A DNA stretch of 64,000 bases from Saccharothrix deserti (GTDB lineage: Bacteria; Actinomycetota; Actinomycetes; Mycobacteriales; Pseudonocardiaceae): assembly GCF_009769385.1 (NCBI RefSeq), contig NZ_VKAB01000008.1, positions 62,001-126,000 on the forward strand, given 5' to 3'. A program made the position numbers and the translations under genes. Positions 63,123-64,000 of the stretch are shown one piece after another. Numbering within the stretch: position 1 is the first letter of the stretch; every line of letters begins with the position of its first letter. Below the pieces are notes generated by a model. That model was given only the letters and a program-made list of their open reading frames with translations, was not told the origin of the DNA and searched no databases.

Positions 63123-63509
63123 ATGACCAGTCCTGTGTTCGTCGACCCTTCCGGCCGCCGCCGGTGGGTCCTGCGCATCCTCATCGGCACGGCCGTGACG
63201 TGCGTGCTCGCCTACTTGACGCTGCTCGCCATCGCCCTGGCGGGCGGCCCGGTGAACCCGTCCGCGCTGCTGCCGATCCCGGACGTGGAGACGCCCGTCG
63301 TCACCACGACCACGGCGGTCACCACGACCACCGCCGGACAGGCCCCTGAGGGCACGACCTCGACAACCACCACCACGACCAGTGAAGACACGACCACCAC
63401 GACCGCCGGCACGACGACCACCACCACTGACCCGAGGCCGTCGCAGGCCCGCCGCTCCGAACCGCCGCCGGGCGCGTCGAACCGGCCGACGTCCGTCGGC
63501 AGGGGCTGA
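63123..63509 (+). CDS. Thr-rich membrane-anchored protein
   Basis: 128 residues from ATG 63,123. Cytoplasmic basic start SGRRRWVLRI, one transmembrane helix ILIGTAVTCVLAYLTLLAIALAGG, a short segment NPSALLPIPD, then about 50 residues almost purely Thr (TTTT, STTTTTT) and a Pro/Arg/Ser end. Such small proteins precede polysaccharide deacetylase/glycosyltransferase genes in actinobacteria; the next ATG overlaps its stop. Probably a wall-spanning spacer or partner of that enzyme. Confidence 0.75.
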   Translation: MTSPVFVDPSGRRRWVLRILIGTAVTCVLAYLTLLAIALAGGPVNPSALLPIPDVETPVVTTTTAVTTTTAGQAPEGTTSTTTTTTSEDTTTTTAGTTTTTTDPRPSQARRSEPPPGASNRPTSVGRG

Positions 63510-64000
63510 TGCGCGCCCACCTGCCGTCACCGCGCGCGCACTGGCTGTTGTTGGCGTTGTCCCTGGTCGTCCTGCTCGGCCTGCTGATGCTCGACGTCCT
63601 GGTGGTGCAGCGGGTCGGCCAGGGCGAGGCGCCGTCGGCCGGACCGGCGGACCAGGTGCCCGAGTCGGTGCGCACGGGCGGTCCGCTGCTCGGCTCGAAC
63701 GTCAACGGCCTGACGTCCCGGGCCGTGCCGGACGGCACGGTGGTGCTCACGTTCGACGACGGTCCCGACCCGCGCTGGACGCCGCAGGTTCTGGATGTGT
63801 TGCGGCGCAACGACGTCAAGGCGACGTTCTTCGTGACCGGTGTCGCCGCGGCCCGTTATCCGGACCTGGTCGAGCGGATGGCCGGCGAGGGTCACGAGGT
63901 CGGCCTGCACACGTTCACGCACGTCGACCTCGGCACGGTCGGTCAAGGCCGCACGGCGGTGGAACTGGGCCAGACGCAGCTCGTGGTGGCCGCTTCGACG
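63509..64000 (+). CDS. Polysaccharide deacetylase (NodB), 3' end beyond window
   Basis: First 164 residues only. One N-terminal transmembrane helix (WLLLALSLVVLLGLLMLDVLVV), then a NodB domain: GTVVLTFDDGPDPRWTPQVLDVL with the catalytic Asp and metal Asp (T-F-D-D-G-P), ATFFVTGVAA, EGHEVGLHTFTHVDL with the metal His pair (H-T-F-T-H). Removes N-acetyl or other acetyl groups from cell-surface polysaccharide. Relatives preceded by such a Thr-rich protein often continue into a family 2 glycosyltransferase; that cannot be seen here. Confidence 0.9.
   Translation, partial: MRAHLPSPRAHWLLLALSLVVLLGLLMLDVLVVQRVGQGEAPSAGPADQVPESVRTGGPLLGSNVNGLTSRAVPDGTVVLTFDDGPDPRWTPQVLDVLRRNDVKATFFVTGVAAARYPDLVERMAGEGHEVGLHTFTHVDLGTVGQGRTAVELGQTQLVVAAST

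Overview
The window looks like chromosome of a high-GC actinobacterium, most likely of the Pseudonocardiaceae (Saccharothrix/Lentzea/Actinosynnema type). Evidence: very GC-rich codon use, GTG starts, XRE-DUF5753/DUF397 pairs, DUF3558 lipoprotein-PPE-EspG genes, ECF sigma-YCII pairs, an acyl-CoA carboxylase epsilon subunit and a DasR-type chitinase promoter. The backbone keeps the gene order I know from Mycobacterium tuberculosis Rv3280-Rv3309 (accD5, accE5, maf, accA3 ... glpD2, lpdA, Rv3304, two M20 amidohydrolases, deoD, pmmB, upp), with other genes inserted between these blocks. I saw no rRNA, tRNA or CRISPR.

Layout. 0-8.5 kb: acyl-CoA carboxylase accD-accE, maf, a dicarboxylate symporter and accA with followers. 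8.6-12.2 kb: acetyltransferase and a small ESX-associated cluster (lipoprotein, WXG100-like, PPE, EspG). 12.4-25.6 kb: AbiEi/DUF559 protein, cyclotransferase, LpdA-type quinone reductase, ECF sigma/YCII pair, class F sortase with a secreted partner, glycerol regulon glpK-glpF/glpD, two amidohydrolases. 25.7-30.6 kb: mutA-mutB-meaB, which with AccA/AccD/AccE links propionyl-CoA, methylmalonyl-CoA and succinyl-CoA. 30.7-36.7 kb: Ser/Thr kinase, a shortened NB-ARC ATPase, purine nucleoside phosphorylase, phosphosugar mutase. 47.2-54.5 kb: MerR with two aldo/keto reductases, a Doc-type toxin-antitoxin locus cut by a tnpB relic and an SOS box, TetR, chitinase, NmrA-like protein, upp. 54.6-64 kb: a 1810-residue trypsin-phosphoesterase-NACHT-pentapeptide-WD40 protein, an oxidoreductase, an XRE/DUF397 pair, a DUF1707 protein and a polysaccharide deacetylase running off the end.

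The most striking segment is a ~9.8 kb integrative element at 37,100-46,898. A large serine integrase has inserted it into a flavodoxin-like gene, leaving the 5' half at 36.9 kb and the 3' half at 46.9 kb. Joining the ends restores both the gene (in frame) and a 40-bp attP with perfect 13-bp arms around a GG core. The element carries its own complete, diverged copy of the very gene it breaks. It also carries a ribosomal-peptide cassette (XRE regulator, small helper genes, radical SAM/SPASM maturase and a 62-residue precursor with five aromatic-X-Asn/Asp motifs, resembling multiple-cyclophane RiPPs), a convergent pentapeptide-repeat protein, and a minimal HK97 capsid module (prohead protease, small protein, major capsid protein) without terminase, portal or tail. 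Between capsid and integrase genes lie three ~100-nt inverted-repeat units and no convincing gene. The whole resembles a capsid-carrying phage satellite that transports a RiPP system and repairs its own insertion damage.

A dispersed intergenic repeat family built on GTCCTACGTTCRG occurs at four loci (4.6, 12.2, 13.3 and 53.8 kb), always directly after stop codons; one copy contains a perfect 38-bp palindrome.
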